DNA of 64,000 nt from Pseudaeromonas sharmana (GCF_042649925.1 NZ_JBHSAF010000001.1:248001-312000), one strand, 5' to 3'. Shown: positions 26,065 to 35,649, numbered from the stretch's first letter. Translations and numbers: made by a program. The notes: generated by a model not told the origin, from the sequence alone.

Positions 26065-26568
26065 ATGGCTGAGCCTTTTCTCGGCGAGATACGTCTGTTC
26101 GCCGCCAATGTTGTTCCATCTGGCTGGCAGCCCTGTAATGGCCAGCTGCTGCCCATCAACCAAAACCAGGCACTATATGCCCTGTTGGGCACCACCTACG
26201 GTGGTGATGGGGTCAGTAAATTCGCTTTACCCAACTTGCAAGGCCGGGCACCGGTCCATGTCGGCAATGGCGTGACCCTGGGGCAAAGCGCTGGCGAGGA
26301 AAACCATACGCTAACGACGCAGGAAATGCCCCAGCACACGCATACTGTGATGGCTGACGTAAACAATGCCACCGCAGCCTCGCCAGCCAATGGCTACTGG
26401 TCCGCCACCCAAAGCAACTATGCCCTCTATGATTTTGACGCTAGCCAGAGCCTGGCCAGCGGCACCATTAGTAATACCGGCGGCAACCAGCCCCACTCCA
26501 ATATGCAGCCCTATCTGGTGGCGAACTTTTGTATCGCCGTGCAGGGCATTTTTCCAAGCCACGGTTAA
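26065..26568 (+). CDS. Tail-collar domain (MdpB-like) protein, copy 2
   Basis: A 167-residue paralogue of the preceding gene, 12 bases downstream with its own AGGAGG ribosome site. The same blocks are present: GEIRLFAANVVPSGWQPCNG, LLGTTYGGDG, FALPNLQGRAPVH, MPQHTHTV and QPHSNMQPYLVANFCIAVQG. The middle part between the collar domain and the C-terminal block diverges most, as expected if it is the exposed, specificity-bearing part. The two probably form a multimer with copies 1 and 3; that is inferred. Confidence 0.88.
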   Translation: MAEPFLGEIRLFAANVVPSGWQPCNGQLLPINQNQALYALLGTTYGGDGVSKFALPNLQGRAPVHVGNGVTLGQSAGEENHTLTTQEMPQHTHTVMADVNNATAASPANGYWSATQSNYALYDFDASQSLASGTISNTGGNQPHSNMQPYLVANFCIAVQGIFPSHG

Positions 26569-26580
26569 GGAGCACCTAAT

Positions 26581-27114
26581 ATGGATGCCTATCTCGGCGA
26601 GATCCGCCTGTTTGCCGGCAACTTCGCGCCATATGGCTGGGCCTTCTGTGACGGTCAGATTCTGCCAATTGTGCAATACCAGGCCTTGTTCTCCATTCTT
26701 GGTCCCACCTACGGCGGCAATGGCACCAGCACCTTCGCCCTGCCCGACCTAAGAGGCCGGGCGCCCATACACTGGGGCCAGGGAGCAGGTCTGAGCGCAA
26801 GAGAACTGGGGCAGCAGGTCGGCAGTAGCAGCGTCACCTTGAGCGCCGCTCAAATACCCAGCCACAACCACCAGGCCTGTGCCGTCAGTGGCGTCGGGCA
26901 GGCAGGCCAGGGGCCGCAAGGGGCATCTTGGGCCCAAATTGGCCTTGGCCGACAAGCGCCACCACTTTACGGAACTGGTAGCCAGCTTACCCAGATGTCC
27001 CCTCAAGCCTTGGCCGCAGCAGGGGGCAGCCAATCGCACAACAACATGCAGCCCTACCTGGGGCTGAATTTCATCATCTGTCTGGACGATGGCGAATATC
27101 CCGTGCACTCCTGA
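26581..27114 (+). CDS. Tail-collar domain (MdpB-like) protein, copy 3
   Basis: A 177-residue third paralogue, again 12 bases downstream with an AAGGAG ribosome site. Blocks: GEIRLFAGNFAPYGWAFCDG, LGPTYGGNG, FALPDLRGRAPIHWGQG, IPSHNHQACA and QSHNNMQPYLGLNFIICLDD. Here the central HTH reads HNH. The equal spacing and separate strong ribosome sites suggest balanced production of the three proteins. A hairpin with a T-run follows the gene. Confidence 0.88.
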   Translation: MDAYLGEIRLFAGNFAPYGWAFCDGQILPIVQYQALFSILGPTYGGNGTSTFALPDLRGRAPIHWGQGAGLSARELGQQVGSSSVTLSAAQIPSHNHQACAVSGVGQAGQGPQGASWAQIGLGRQAPPLYGTGSQLTQMSPQALAAAGGSQSHNNMQPYLGLNFIICLDDGEYPVHS

Positions 27115-27153
27115 CGGGCACACAGAGCCCCTCTCATCGTGAGGGCAAACGGT

Positions 27154-27180
27154 GGCCCGCCATACCGGGCCGCTGTTTTT
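27154..27180 (+). terminator. Hairpin terminator between the collar genes and the giant protein gene
   Basis: GGCCCG (27154-27159) pairs with CGGGCC (27166-27171), followed by gctg and five T. It sits 39 bases past collar gene 3 and 57 bases before the large gene. It could end the collar transcript or let only part of it run on. Confidence 0.7.
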
Positions 27181-27237
27181 GTTAAATTTCTGGCATGGCC
27201 AGGGGCCATGACCACTTTTTGAGTTGAGGAGATTGCC

Positions 27238-30200
27238 ATGAGTCGAGCCTGGCTATGGTTGGGATTACTGGTTGCCTTCACCGGCAGCGCCAAGGAGCTG
27301 GTGCTGGTGGATGCCGATCTGGCATCAAAGATCCAGGCAAAGCCTGGTGTTGAGCTCAGGCGTCTGCACGGGCTCGACGATCTGCCCGGTGCCCTGACTG
27401 GTGAACGCTGGTCCAGGGTCAGCCTCATCAGCCACGGCCAACCGGGTGCCCTGCAACTGGGCACAGAGCGGCTCGATCTGGCGTTCCTCGCTGCGCATCC
27501 GGACTTTTTGGCGGCCTGGCGCCATCAACTGACCGCCGACGCCCAGCTGGAGCTGTGGGGCTGCGAGGTGGCCAAGGGTCAGGGGCATCAACTGGTTGAT
27601 CGCCTCTCAGCTGCCATCGCTCGCCCCGTGCTGGCCTCCACCGATGCCACTGGCCCCGCCGATTTGGGAGGCAACCTGACCCTGGAATACGGCCAGGGCC
27701 TGACGCCTAACCGTGCTCCCGTTGCCCAATTGCAGCAGCTGTTGACCCCCGCCAGCCAGGATTTTGAGAGCATCGCGATTGGCACTGTCTACGGCAGCGC
27801 GGAGACCATTGGCAGTTTCACCTTCCACAGCAACAGCACAGATCCAACGCCAGGTGACGAGCTGACGGTTGACAACTATTTCTCTCATGTTGATACCAGA
27901 GGGCTGTATGTGGTCAGCAAAATTGCGAATGAGGTCACCCAGGTCCGCATCGTGGGGAGCAGTACCTTCAAGCTCAACTCCATCTGGTTAGGTGCTGGTG
28001 AGGGCAGTACGAACGTCGTCTTGCATGCCTACCTCAGTGGCTCCGAGATAGGCAGCCAGTCGGTGACCCTGAATTCCGGTTCCACTATCAATACCAGCGG
28101 CTTCAGCGAGTTCGGGAACATTGACGAGGTGCGTATCACAGGTTCAGATTTGGATCTGCTGGTGGACAACATCGTAGTTGACGCGCCGGTGATCCCCATC
28201 ACGGTCACCGATGCCAATATCAGTATCAGTGGGGGCACCGGTGGGGTCTTCAAGATTGGCGATACCGTGACCGCGACCTGGAACAATACCGCCAGCGGCG
28301 ATAACAACAGTGGCATTACCGGCGTCACAATGGACTTCAGCCAATTTGGCGGCGGGGCGGCCGTGACTGCCAGCAACAGCAGTGGCACCTGGACGGCAAC
28401 TTACACCCTCACCTCCGGTAGCATCGACGCCATCAACAGTCATGTGTCGGTGACGGCGAACAATAGCTCAGGTGGCACAACGACAGTCGATACGACCAAT
28501 GCCACAGTAGACAATCAGGCGCCGATGGTCACCGATGCGAAAATCAGCCTCAGTGGGGCGAGCGGCACTGGTGGTGCCTTCAAGATTGGCGATACGGTGA
28601 CCGCCACCTGGAACAATACCGCAGGCGGGGATAACAACAGCGATATTAGCGCGGTAACAGTCGATTTCTCTGCTTTTGGCGGGGGCGCTGCGGTGGCTGC
28701 CAGCAACAGCAGTGGCACCTGGACGGCGACTTATACGCTGGTCGCAGGTGCTGTTGATGCGACCAACCGGAATGTGTCAGTCACGGTTACCGATAATGCC
28801 GGTAACACGACTACCACTGCCGATACCACGAATGCCAGCGTCGACAATGTCGCACCGACGGTTACAGATGCCAATATCAGCATCAGTGGTGGTAGCGGAA
28901 CCGGTGGTGCATTCAAGATTGGCGATACCGTCACCGCGACCTGGAACAATACCGCCAGCGGCGATAACAACAGCGATACCATCAGTAGCGTCACAGTTAA
29001 CTTTTTGCAGTTTGGCGGCGGAGCGGCCGTTGCAGCCAGCAACAGCAGTGGCACCTGGACAGCGACTTATACGCTGGTCGCAGGTGCAGTTGATGCGACC
29101 AACCGGAATGTGTTTGTCACTGCTACCGATAATGCCGGTAACACAACTACCACTGCCGATACCACCAATGCCAGCGTCGACAATGTCGCGCCGACGGTGA
29201 CCGATGCAAAAATTAGCCTCAGTGGGGCGAGTGGAACTGGTGGTGCCTTCAAGATTGGCGATACGGTGACCGCCACCTGGAACAATACCGCAGGCGGGGA
29301 TAACAACAGCGATACCATCAGTAATGTCACGGTTGACTTCTCGCAGTTTGGTGGCGGTGCCGCCGTTGCAGCCAGCAACAGCAGTGGCACCTGGACGGCG
29401 ACCTATACCCTGGTAGCCGGAGCTATCAATGCCAGCAACCGCAATGTGTCGGTCACGGCCTCTGATAATGCCGGTAACATGACCACCACCAGCGATACCA
29501 GCAATGAGACTGTCGATACCACGGTTGCGAGCGTGACAGGCGTTGCGGTTCCCGGCAATGGCTCCTATACCACGGGCCAGAACCTCAATTTTACCGTCAC
29601 CTTCAGTAAGGTGGTTGCGGTGGATACTAGCGGCGGTACACCTTACCTGACGTTAACCGTGGGCAGTGCCACCTATCAGGCCAGCTATGTCAGTGGTAGC
29701 AATACGACCACATTAACTTTCCGTCGCACGATCGTATCCGGTGATAGTGATAGCGATGGCATTACCGTCGGGAGCTTAAATCTCAATGGTGGCACTATTC
29801 AGGATACCGTGGGCAATAGTGCCACGTTGACTCTCAACAGCGTGGGCAGTACCAGCGGCGTGTTGGTTGATACCACAGCGCCAGCGGTAACGAGTGTTGC
29901 AGTGCCTGTTAATAGCACCTATGTCACGGGTGAACCTCTCAATTTTACGATCCATTTCGATGAGCCCGTCTTTGTCACTGGCTCGCCACAGATAGCCCTG
30001 ACGGTAGGCAGCAGCACTGTCTATGCCAGTTATGTTAGCGGTAGCGGATCTTCTGCCGTGACTTTCCGTCACACGGTACAAAGTGGCGAGAACGATGCCG
30101 ATGGTATAACGGTTGGTACGCTGGGCCTCAATGGCGGCACCCTTAAGGATGCGGCGGCCAATAATGCCACGCTGACGCTCAACAGCGTCGGGAGCACCAG

Positions 30201-33200
30201 CGGTGTGCTGGTGGATGCAGTGGCACCGACAGTGACCAGTGTGGCGGTTCCGGCTGCGGCTACCTATATCGCCGGCCAGACGCTCTCCTTCACGGTCAAT
30301 TTCAGTGAAGCGGTGACGGTGAATACCAGTGGCGGCACCCCGCGTCTGGCGTTGACGCTGGGCAGCAGTACTCGGTACGCCACTTATCACAGTGGCAGCG
30401 GTTCGGCGGCGGTGACCTTCAGCTATACGGTCCAATATGGCGACAACGACGCTGACGGCATCGCGGTCGGTACGTTAGATGCCAACGGCGGCACGCTGAA
30501 GGATGCTGTAGGGAATGATGCCACCTTAACCTTGAACAGTGTTGCCAGTACCAGCGCCGTGCTGGTGGATACCTCGGCTCCGGTGGTGAGCAGCGTCAGT
30601 GTGCCGGCAAATGGAACCTATATTACCGGCCAGAGTCTCGCGTTTAGCGTGAACTTCAGCAAAGCGGTGACGGTGGATGCCGGCGGTGGCACGCCTTACC
30701 TGGCATTGACGGTAGGAAGTTCCCCGGTTCAGGCCAGCTATGTCAGTGGCAGTGGTTCAACGACACTGATCTTCAGCTACCTGATTCAGGCGGGAGAACT
30801 CGACACGGATGGTGTTGCGGTCGGATCCTTGTCGGCCAATGGCGGTACCCTCAGAGACGGGGTTGGTAATGATGCGACCTTGACGCTGAACAGCGTGGGC
30901 AGTACCAGCGGCGTGCTGGTGGATGCCGTGGCGCCGACGCTCAGCAGCAGCTCGCCTGCCGATAACAGTACCGGGGTGGCGTTTGATGCCAATGTGCAAC
31001 TGGTGTTCAGTGAAACCCTCTCTGCCGGTAGCGGCACGCTTGCCATCTATGATGCGGCGAATGACGCGCTGGTCGAGGCCAATGCCGTCGGCTCTGCGCG
31101 GGTGACCCTCTCCGGGAATACGCTCACGCTGGATCCGCAGGCCACACTGCTGCCAACCCACAGTTATTATCTGCAGGTTGGTGCTCAGGCGTTGCTGGAT
31201 ACGGCAGGTAATGCCTATGCCGGTATCAGCGACAAGACCACACTGAACTTCACCGTGGCCAATGTGGCGCCTGTGGCGCAGGCCGATACGGCCTCGACGC
31301 AGGAAGATTCGGCGGTGCAGGTGGATGTTACGGCCAATGATAGCGATGCCGACAGTGCACTGAATAAGGCCAGTGTCGCCGTGGTCACCGCCGCTCAGCA
31401 TGGGACGACCAGCGTGGACACCGGCACCGGCGTTATCAGCTATACGCCGGCTGGCAACTACAACGGCAGCGACAGCTTTAGCTATCGGGTGCAGGACATT
31501 TACGGTGCCGACTCCAATGTCGTGACGGTCAGCGTGACGGTACAGCCGGTCAACGATGCGCCACTGGCGGTGGCGGATATCGACTCGACCACCGAAGATA
31601 CGGCGCTGATGGTCGATGTGCTGGCCAATGACAGCGATATCGATAGCGGTGACAGTCTGAATCCGGCGACCCTGACTCTGGTGGCCACACCGGCGCACGG
31701 TACGGCGCTAATCAGTCATGGTCAGGTCAGTTATACGCCAGCCGCCAATTTTAATGGCAGCGATACCTTCAGCTACACCGTGGCCGATCAGCAGGGGGCC
31801 GTATCCAACGTGGCTGCTGTGATCATCAACGTCGGCAGCAGCAACGATGCGCCGCTGGCGACCAATGACTCGGCCACCACGGACGAAGATAACGTCGTCA
31901 GCGTGGATGTGCTGGCCAATGACAGCGACCTGGATGGCACCCTGGTGCCGGCTACGGTCACGCTGCTGCAACAGCCAGCGCATGGCCAGGTCCTGCTCAA
32001 TAGCGCGACCGGTGCCTTGGTCTATACGCCAGCGGCAAACTACTTCGGCCAGGACACCTTCAGCTACGCGGTGCAGGATAACGAAGGGGCAACCTCGAAC
32101 GCTGCCAGCGTCACGGTGACGGTGAACAGCATCAACGATGCGCCAGTGGCGGCCAATAATAGCGTTACGCTGCAGGAGGATGCCAGCCTGAGTATCAATG
32201 TGCTGGGTAACGACAGCGATGTGGACGGCACCCTGGTGCCGGCCAGTGTGCAGCTGGTGAGCCTGCCTGCGCATGGCAGCGTGACAGTCGGTGCGGGGGA
32301 TGGCTCGGTAAGCTATACCCCGGCCAGCAATGCCGTCGGCGATGATAGCTTCAGCTACCGGGTACAGGATGATCAGGGGGCCTGGTCGAATGTGGCCTCG
32401 GTCGCGCTGACTATTCAGTCGGTGAATGATGCGCCGCTGGCCAACGCCGATCAGGGCTCGCTGGATGAAGACAGCGCGCTGACGCTTCATCTACTGGATA
32501 ACGACAGCGACATCGATGGCAGCCTGCAGAATGTGCAGATAGTGGCGCAGCCGGCGTCGGGCTCTCTGGATGTAGGCAGTAACGGAGCCGTGACCTATAC
32601 CCCGGCCGCCAATTTCAATGGCCATGATAGCTTCAGTTATCAGGCCGTTGATAACGAAGGCGCACGCTCTCCGGCTGTGGCGGTCACGCTGACGGTGCGG
32701 GCGGTCAATGATGCACCGACGATCAGCGGCAGTGGCGCTGCCACGCTGCTGGAAGGGGCTCGCTACCAGTTTGCACCAGTCATCAGCGATGTGGAGGCTG
32801 ATGCGCTGACCGTGACGGCAACCGGCTTGCCAGCGTGGCTGACACTGAATAGCCAAACCGGTGAACTGAGTGGTACCCCGGCCATCGGTCAGGCGGGGCA
32901 ATATGACAACATAGTGCTCACGGTCAGTGATGGCTCGGCACAAACGGCTTTGCCGGCATTTGCGCTGACGGTGCTGGCGGATCTGGATGGCGATGGTGTG
33001 GCCAATATCGTGGATAGCGATGACGATAACGATGGCATGAGCGATGGCTACGAAGACGATCACGGCTTTAACCCGCTGGATCCGACAGATGCCAGTGCCG
33101 ACGCGGACCAGGATGGGGTCAGCAACCAGCAGGAGTCCAGCGACGGCACCAACCCGCACGATGCCAGCGATTATCTGGATACGACGGCGCCTGTGGTCTC

Positions 33201-34908
33201 TGCGGTGGCCGATGTGACTGTGGATGCCAGCGGGCGGTTCACGCCGGTCACGCTGCGTAAACTGCTGGGGCTGGCGGAGACCGTCAGTGATGAGGAGGTG
33301 ACGACCGCGCTGCGAGCGCTCGTCAGCGACAACATCGATGGTGCCGCCTGCTGCAGCGTGACGATTGATGGCATGGTTGATAACCAGTTGTTGCTGGCCC
33401 CAGGCCGCCATGAGGTGGTTTATCAGGCCGCCGATCGCAAGGGCAATGTCGGCACCGTGACCCAACTGGTCCGGGTCCGTCCGTTGGTCTCGATGAGCAA
33501 GGATCAGGTGGCGGTACCGGGTCAAAGCCTGAGCTTCAGCATCATTCTGAATGGTCCGGCAGCGGATTATCCATTCACCGTTCCTTATGTCATCGATGAC
33601 AGCTCGACCCTGCCCTCTGCCCAGCACTCGTTGCAGGCGGGCAGTGTGACCTTTACCTCCGGACAGACGGCGCTGCCGGTTTCAGTCACTCTCGGGGCTG
33701 ACGCTGCCGCTAGCGGCGATCAGACGCTGGTGGTGCGTCTGGATGATGAGACCAGTGACGAGCAGGATCTGGCGGCTGGCTACGATCCTGCGGCCCCGGA
33801 TCTCCATGACATCAACGCCGGCGCCAAGCATGCCCATGTCATCACGGTGACGGCGGGCAATGTGGCACCCCAGGTCGGGCTGTCGCTGCAGCAAGATGGT
33901 CGGCAGACCATGCTGGTGACACCCAGCGCGGGCAGTGTGACGGTAACGGCCACAGTGCTGGATCCGAATCCGGCCGATACGCACACCTTTGACTGGCGTG
34001 GGACGGCGGCCGAGGTGGTCGATAGCGATGCCAACCCGGCGGATGCGACACTGGTGTTCGACCCGACTGCGTTGGCAGAAGGGGTCTATCCGGTTCAGGT
34101 GACGGTCACGGACAGTCAGGGGGCCAGCACGCTCCATGCCTTCTATTTCCGCGTCGTCGCCAGCTTGCCAGCGCTGTCGGCGGAAGCGGATACCGACGGC
34201 GATGGGCTGAGTGACGCGGACGAGGGGGTGGCGGACAGTGATGGCGACGGAATCGTTGATTATCTCGACAATCTATCGACCTCTAACCTGTTGCCGGAAG
34301 CGCTGGCGACTACGGAAGCCTTTGTCATGGAGTGCGAGCCGGGCGTTCTGTGCCGTCTGGGGCAGTATGCCTTGCAGAACGGCACCAGCGGCAGCCGTTT
34401 GCTGGCAAGTGAGCTGGCATCACTGCCATCCGTGAGCCAGGACAGTCAATTCACGCCGGTGGGCGGCATCTTCGATTTCGAGATCGCCGAACTGCCGACG
34501 GCGGGTCAGAGTGCCAGTGTGGTGATTCCGCTGAACGAGGCCATTCCGGTCAATGCGGTCTACCGCAAGTTCCTGAATGGCCGCTGGCGGACATGGGTCG
34601 AAGATGACAACAACCAACTGCATTCGGCCCCGGGTTCGCTCGGCTATTGCCCACCGCCGGGAGATGCGCAATGGACGTCCGGCCTGACGGCAGGCCACTA
34701 TTGTGTGCAGCTGACGCTGGAAGATGGCGGCCCGAATGATGCCGATGGTGTCGTCAATGCCAGCATCGCCGATCCGGGGGCCGTCTCGGTTTCGAATGCG
34801 GATGATGTGGCTGACGAGGGGAGCGGCTCGCTAGGCGGTGCATCACTGTTGGCCCTGTGGGCACTGCGGCGCTATCGCCGTCGAAGCCCCGGCGCGCTGC
34901 ATCACTAA
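27238..34908 (+). CDS. Giant secreted DUF4347 / Ig-like / cadherin-like repeat protein with GlyGly-CTERM-like end
   Basis: A 2556-residue secreted protein. A signal peptide (MSRAWLWLGLLVAFTGSA) leads into a DUF4347 domain (about residues 19-165, with SLISHGQPGALQLG and LELWGCEVAKG). A unique beta-rich region follows at 171-320. Then come four 109-112-residue Ig-like repeats (322-760), four 115-119-residue repeats (762-1231), a Big_5-like domain (1232-1341), five 97-residue cadherin-like repeats (1342-1823), a putative Ig (He_PIG) domain (1824-1914), and calcium-binding DxDxDG repeats (1915-1975 and about 2317-2345). Residues 2533-2556 form Gly-Gly, a hydrophobic helix and an arginine cluster. 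That end matches the GlyGly-CTERM pattern cut by rhombosortase in other gammaproteobacteria. Probably a surface adhesin or matrix protein; no binding partner is evident. Confidence 0.9.
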   Translation: MSRAWLWLGLLVAFTGSAKELVLVDADLASKIQAKPGVELRRLHGLDDLPGALTGERWSRVSLISHGQPGALQLGTERLDLAFLAAHPDFLAAWRHQLTADAQLELWGCEVAKGQGHQLVDRLSAAIARPVLASTDATGPADLGGNLTLEYGQGLTPNRAPVAQLQQLLTPASQDFESIAIGTVYGSAETIGSFTFHSNSTDPTPGDELTVDNYFSHVDTRGLYVVSKIANEVTQVRIVGSSTFKLNSIWLGAGEGSTNVVLHAYLSGSEIGSQSVTLNSGSTINTSGFSEFGNIDEVRITGSDLDLLVDNIVVDAPVIPITVTDANISISGGTGGVFKIGDTVTATWNNTASGDNNSGITGVTMDFSQFGGGAAVTASNSSGTWTATYTLTSGSIDAINSHVSVTANNSSGGTTTVDTTNATVDNQAPMVTDAKISLSGASGTGGAFKIGDTVTATWNNTAGGDNNSDISAVTVDFSAFGGGAAVAASNSSGTWTATYTLVAGAVDATNRNVSVTVTDNAGNTTTTADTTNASVDNVAPTVTDANISISGGSGTGGAFKIGDTVTATWNNTASGDNNSDTISSVTVNFLQFGGGAAVAASNSSGTWTATYTLVAGAVDATNRNVFVTATDNAGNTTTTADTTNASVDNVAPTVTDAKISLSGASGTGGAFKIGDTVTATWNNTAGGDNNSDTISNVTVDFSQFGGGAAVAASNSSGTWTATYTLVAGAINASNRNVSVTASDNAGNMTTTSDTSNETVDTTVASVTGVAVPGNGSYTTGQNLNFTVTFSKVVAVDTSGGTPYLTLTVGSATYQASYVSGSNTTTLTFRRTIVSGDSDSDGITVGSLNLNGGTIQDTVGNSATLTLNSVGSTSGVLVDTTAPAVTSVAVPVNSTYVTGEPLNFTIHFDEPVFVTGSPQIALTVGSSTVYASYVSGSGSSAVTFRHTVQSGENDADGITVGTLGLNGGTLKDAAANNATLTLNSVGSTSGVLVDAVAPTVTSVAVPAAATYIAGQTLSFTVNFSEAVTVNTSGGTPRLALTLGSSTRYATYHSGSGSAAVTFSYTVQYGDNDADGIAVGTLDANGGTLKDAVGNDATLTLNSVASTSAVLVDTSAPVVSSVSVPANGTYITGQSLAFSVNFSKAVTVDAGGGTPYLALTVGSSPVQASYVSGSGSTTLIFSYLIQAGELDTDGVAVGSLSANGGTLRDGVGNDATLTLNSVGSTSGVLVDAVAPTLSSSSPADNSTGVAFDANVQLVFSETLSAGSGTLAIYDAANDALVEANAVGSARVTLSGNTLTLDPQATLLPTHSYYLQVGAQALLDTAGNAYAGISDKTTLNFTVANVAPVAQADTASTQEDSAVQVDVTANDSDADSALNKASVAVVTAAQHGTTSVDTGTGVISYTPAGNYNGSDSFSYRVQDIYGADSNVVTVSVTVQPVNDAPLAVADIDSTTEDTALMVDVLANDSDIDSGDSLNPATLTLVATPAHGTALISHGQVSYTPAANFNGSDTFSYTVADQQGAVSNVAAVIINVGSSNDAPLATNDSATTDEDNVVSVDVLANDSDLDGTLVPATVTLLQQPAHGQVLLNSATGALVYTPAANYFGQDTFSYAVQDNEGATSNAASVTVTVNSINDAPVAANNSVTLQEDASLSINVLGNDSDVDGTLVPASVQLVSLPAHGSVTVGAGDGSVSYTPASNAVGDDSFSYRVQDDQGAWSNVASVALTIQSVNDAPLANADQGSLDEDSALTLHLLDNDSDIDGSLQNVQIVAQPASGSLDVGSNGAVTYTPAANFNGHDSFSYQAVDNEGARSPAVAVTLTVRAVNDAPTISGSGAATLLEGARYQFAPVISDVEADALTVTATGLPAWLTLNSQTGELSGTPAIGQAGQYDNIVLTVSDGSAQTALPAFALTVLADLDGDGVANIVDSDDDNDGMSDGYEDDHGFNPLDPTDASADADQDGVSNQQESSDGTNPHDASDYLDTTAPVVSAVADVTVDASGRFTPVTLRKLLGLAETVSDEEVTTALRALVSDNIDGAACCSVTIDGMVDNQLLLAPGRHEVVYQAADRKGNVGTVTQLVRVRPLVSMSKDQVAVPGQSLSFSIILNGPAADYPFTVPYVIDDSSTLPSAQHSLQAGSVTFTSGQTALPVSVTLGADAAASGDQTLVVRLDDETSDEQDLAAGYDPAAPDLHDINAGAKHAHVITVTAGNVAPQVGLSLQQDGRQTMLVTPSAGSVTVTATVLDPNPADTHTFDWRGTAAEVVDSDANPADATLVFDPTALAEGVYPVQVTVTDSQGASTLHAFYFRVVASLPALSAEADTDGDGLSDADEGVADSDGDGIVDYLDNLSTSNLLPEALATTEAFVMECEPGVLCRLGQYALQNGTSGSRLLASELASLPSVSQDSQFTPVGGIFDFEIAELPTAGQSASVVIPLNEAIPVNAVYRKFLNGRWRTWVEDDNNQLHSAPGSLGYCPPPGDAQWTSGLTAGHYCVQLTLEDGGPNDADGVVNASIADPGAVSVSNADDVADEGSGSLGGASLLALWALRRYRRRSPGALHH
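28201..29520 (+). repeat. Four tandem Ig-like repeats (class A), about 330 bases each
   Basis: Units begin at 28201, 28528, 28861 and 29197 with VTDAxISxSG, and share FKIGDTVTATWNNTA and AASNSSGTWTATYTL. At DNA level long stretches are identical or nearly so between units, which indicates recent duplication or ongoing gene conversion. Confidence 0.88.
29521..30930 (+). repeat. Four tandem repeats (class B), about 350 bases each
   Basis: Units begin at 29521, 29878, 30223 and 30577. They share VxSVxVPxxxTYxTGQxLxF, a central YVSGSG, and the closing ATLTLNSVGSTSGVLVD. They are more diverged from one another than class A units, so they are older duplications. Confidence 0.85.
31261..32706 (+). 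repeat. Five tandem cadherin-like repeats (class C), about 290 bases each
   Basis: Units begin with NxAPxAxxD at 31261, 31552, 31843, 32134 and 32425. Each contains an EDSAxxVDVLANDSD-like calcium-binding loop and the block YTPAANFNGxDSFSYxVxD. The pattern is that of VCBS/Big_9 cadherin-like domains common in large bacterial surface proteins. Confidence 0.87.
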
Positions 34909-34929
34909 ACTCAGTTGCATCTCATCAAT

Positions 34930-34957
34930 AACAACGCCGGGAGATCCCGGCGTTGTT
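34930..34957 (+). terminator. Intrinsic terminator of the giant protein gene
   Basis: AACAACGCCGGGA (34930-34942) and TCCCGGCGTTGTT (34945-34957) form a perfect 13-bp inverted repeat 22 bases past the stop. The T-tract is short. Confidence 0.8.
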
Positions 34958-35034
34958 ATGTGTGCGAGGTCGTCAGGCGCGGTCGAGTGACACTAGAGCC
35001 TGTTGCCACGGGGGGCATGAGAAGGGGCGTGCCG

Positions 35035-35649
35035 CTAGAGGACAATCTTGGCGGCAATGCCGAGCAGCACCAGGCCACTGAGGCGATCGATGAGTAGCGA
35101 TTGGGCGCGTAACCAGGCCAATACCGGGCCATGAGAGAGACCCACAGCAACGAGGGAGTACCAGAGTGCATCGATACCGCCGGCGGTGAGCATCATCAGC
35201 AGCGCTTCGGTCCAGCCGGTGTGGGCATGCACAAATTGACTGAACAGCGCGACGAAGAAGATCGCCAGTTGCGGGTTCAGGAATGCGACAGCAAAGCCCT
35301 CCAGGGCGCCGAGATGGCGTGAGCGTGTTGCCTGTGCTTGCTGTTCGGTTGCGGGGCCGGCTCCGGGTTTGGCCAGCAGACTGCGCACGCCGAGCCAGGC
35401 GAGGAAGCCTGCGCCGGCATATTGCACCAGTTGGAACAGCCAGGGCGTGGTCGTCAACAGCATCGCCAGACCATAGGCGGCGATCAAGGCATACAAGCCC
35501 ACTCCCAGACCATGACCCAGTCCGGTGGCCATTCCGTGCCAGCGTCCACCGCGTACCGTGTTGCGCATGATCAGCGCCAGCGAAGGACCAGGGCTGATCG
35601 CGCCCATAAAGCAGATGGCTGCCAGGGCGAGCCAGGTGGTCAATGTCAT
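35035..35649 (-). CDS. LysE family translocator
   Basis: A 204-residue inner-membrane exporter of the LysE/RhtB family, which exports amino acids or related metabolites. The family motif GAISPGPSLALIMRNT is at residues 16-31, and about six hydrophobic helices follow. The substrate is not predictable. It lies 73 bases downstream of a LysR-type regulator on the same strand, so that regulator may control it. Confidence 0.92.
   Translation of the reverse strand: MTLTTWLALAAICFMGAISPGPSLALIMRNTVRGGRWHGMATGLGHGLGVGLYALIAAYGLAMLLTTTPWLFQLVQYAGAGFLAWLGVRSLLAKPGAGPATEQQAQATRSRHLGALEGFAVAFLNPQLAIFFVALFSQFVHAHTGWTEALLMMLTAGGIDALWYSLVAVGLSHGPVLAWLRAQSLLIDRLSGLVLLGIAAKIVL

Noticed and set aside
25540..27114. 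Prophage or tail-derived bacteriocin suggested by three tail-collar domain proteins
   Set aside because: No baseplate, tail tube, sheath, tape-measure, holin or lysin gene is adjacent; the same fold occurs in non-phage MdpB-type proteins.
31708..33627. Long antisense reading frames (260 and 378 codons) within the giant protein gene
   Set aside because: They lie opposite repetitive Gly/Asp/Ala-rich coding sequence, whose codon bias leaves the antisense frame open. They show no recognisable protein and no ribosome site.
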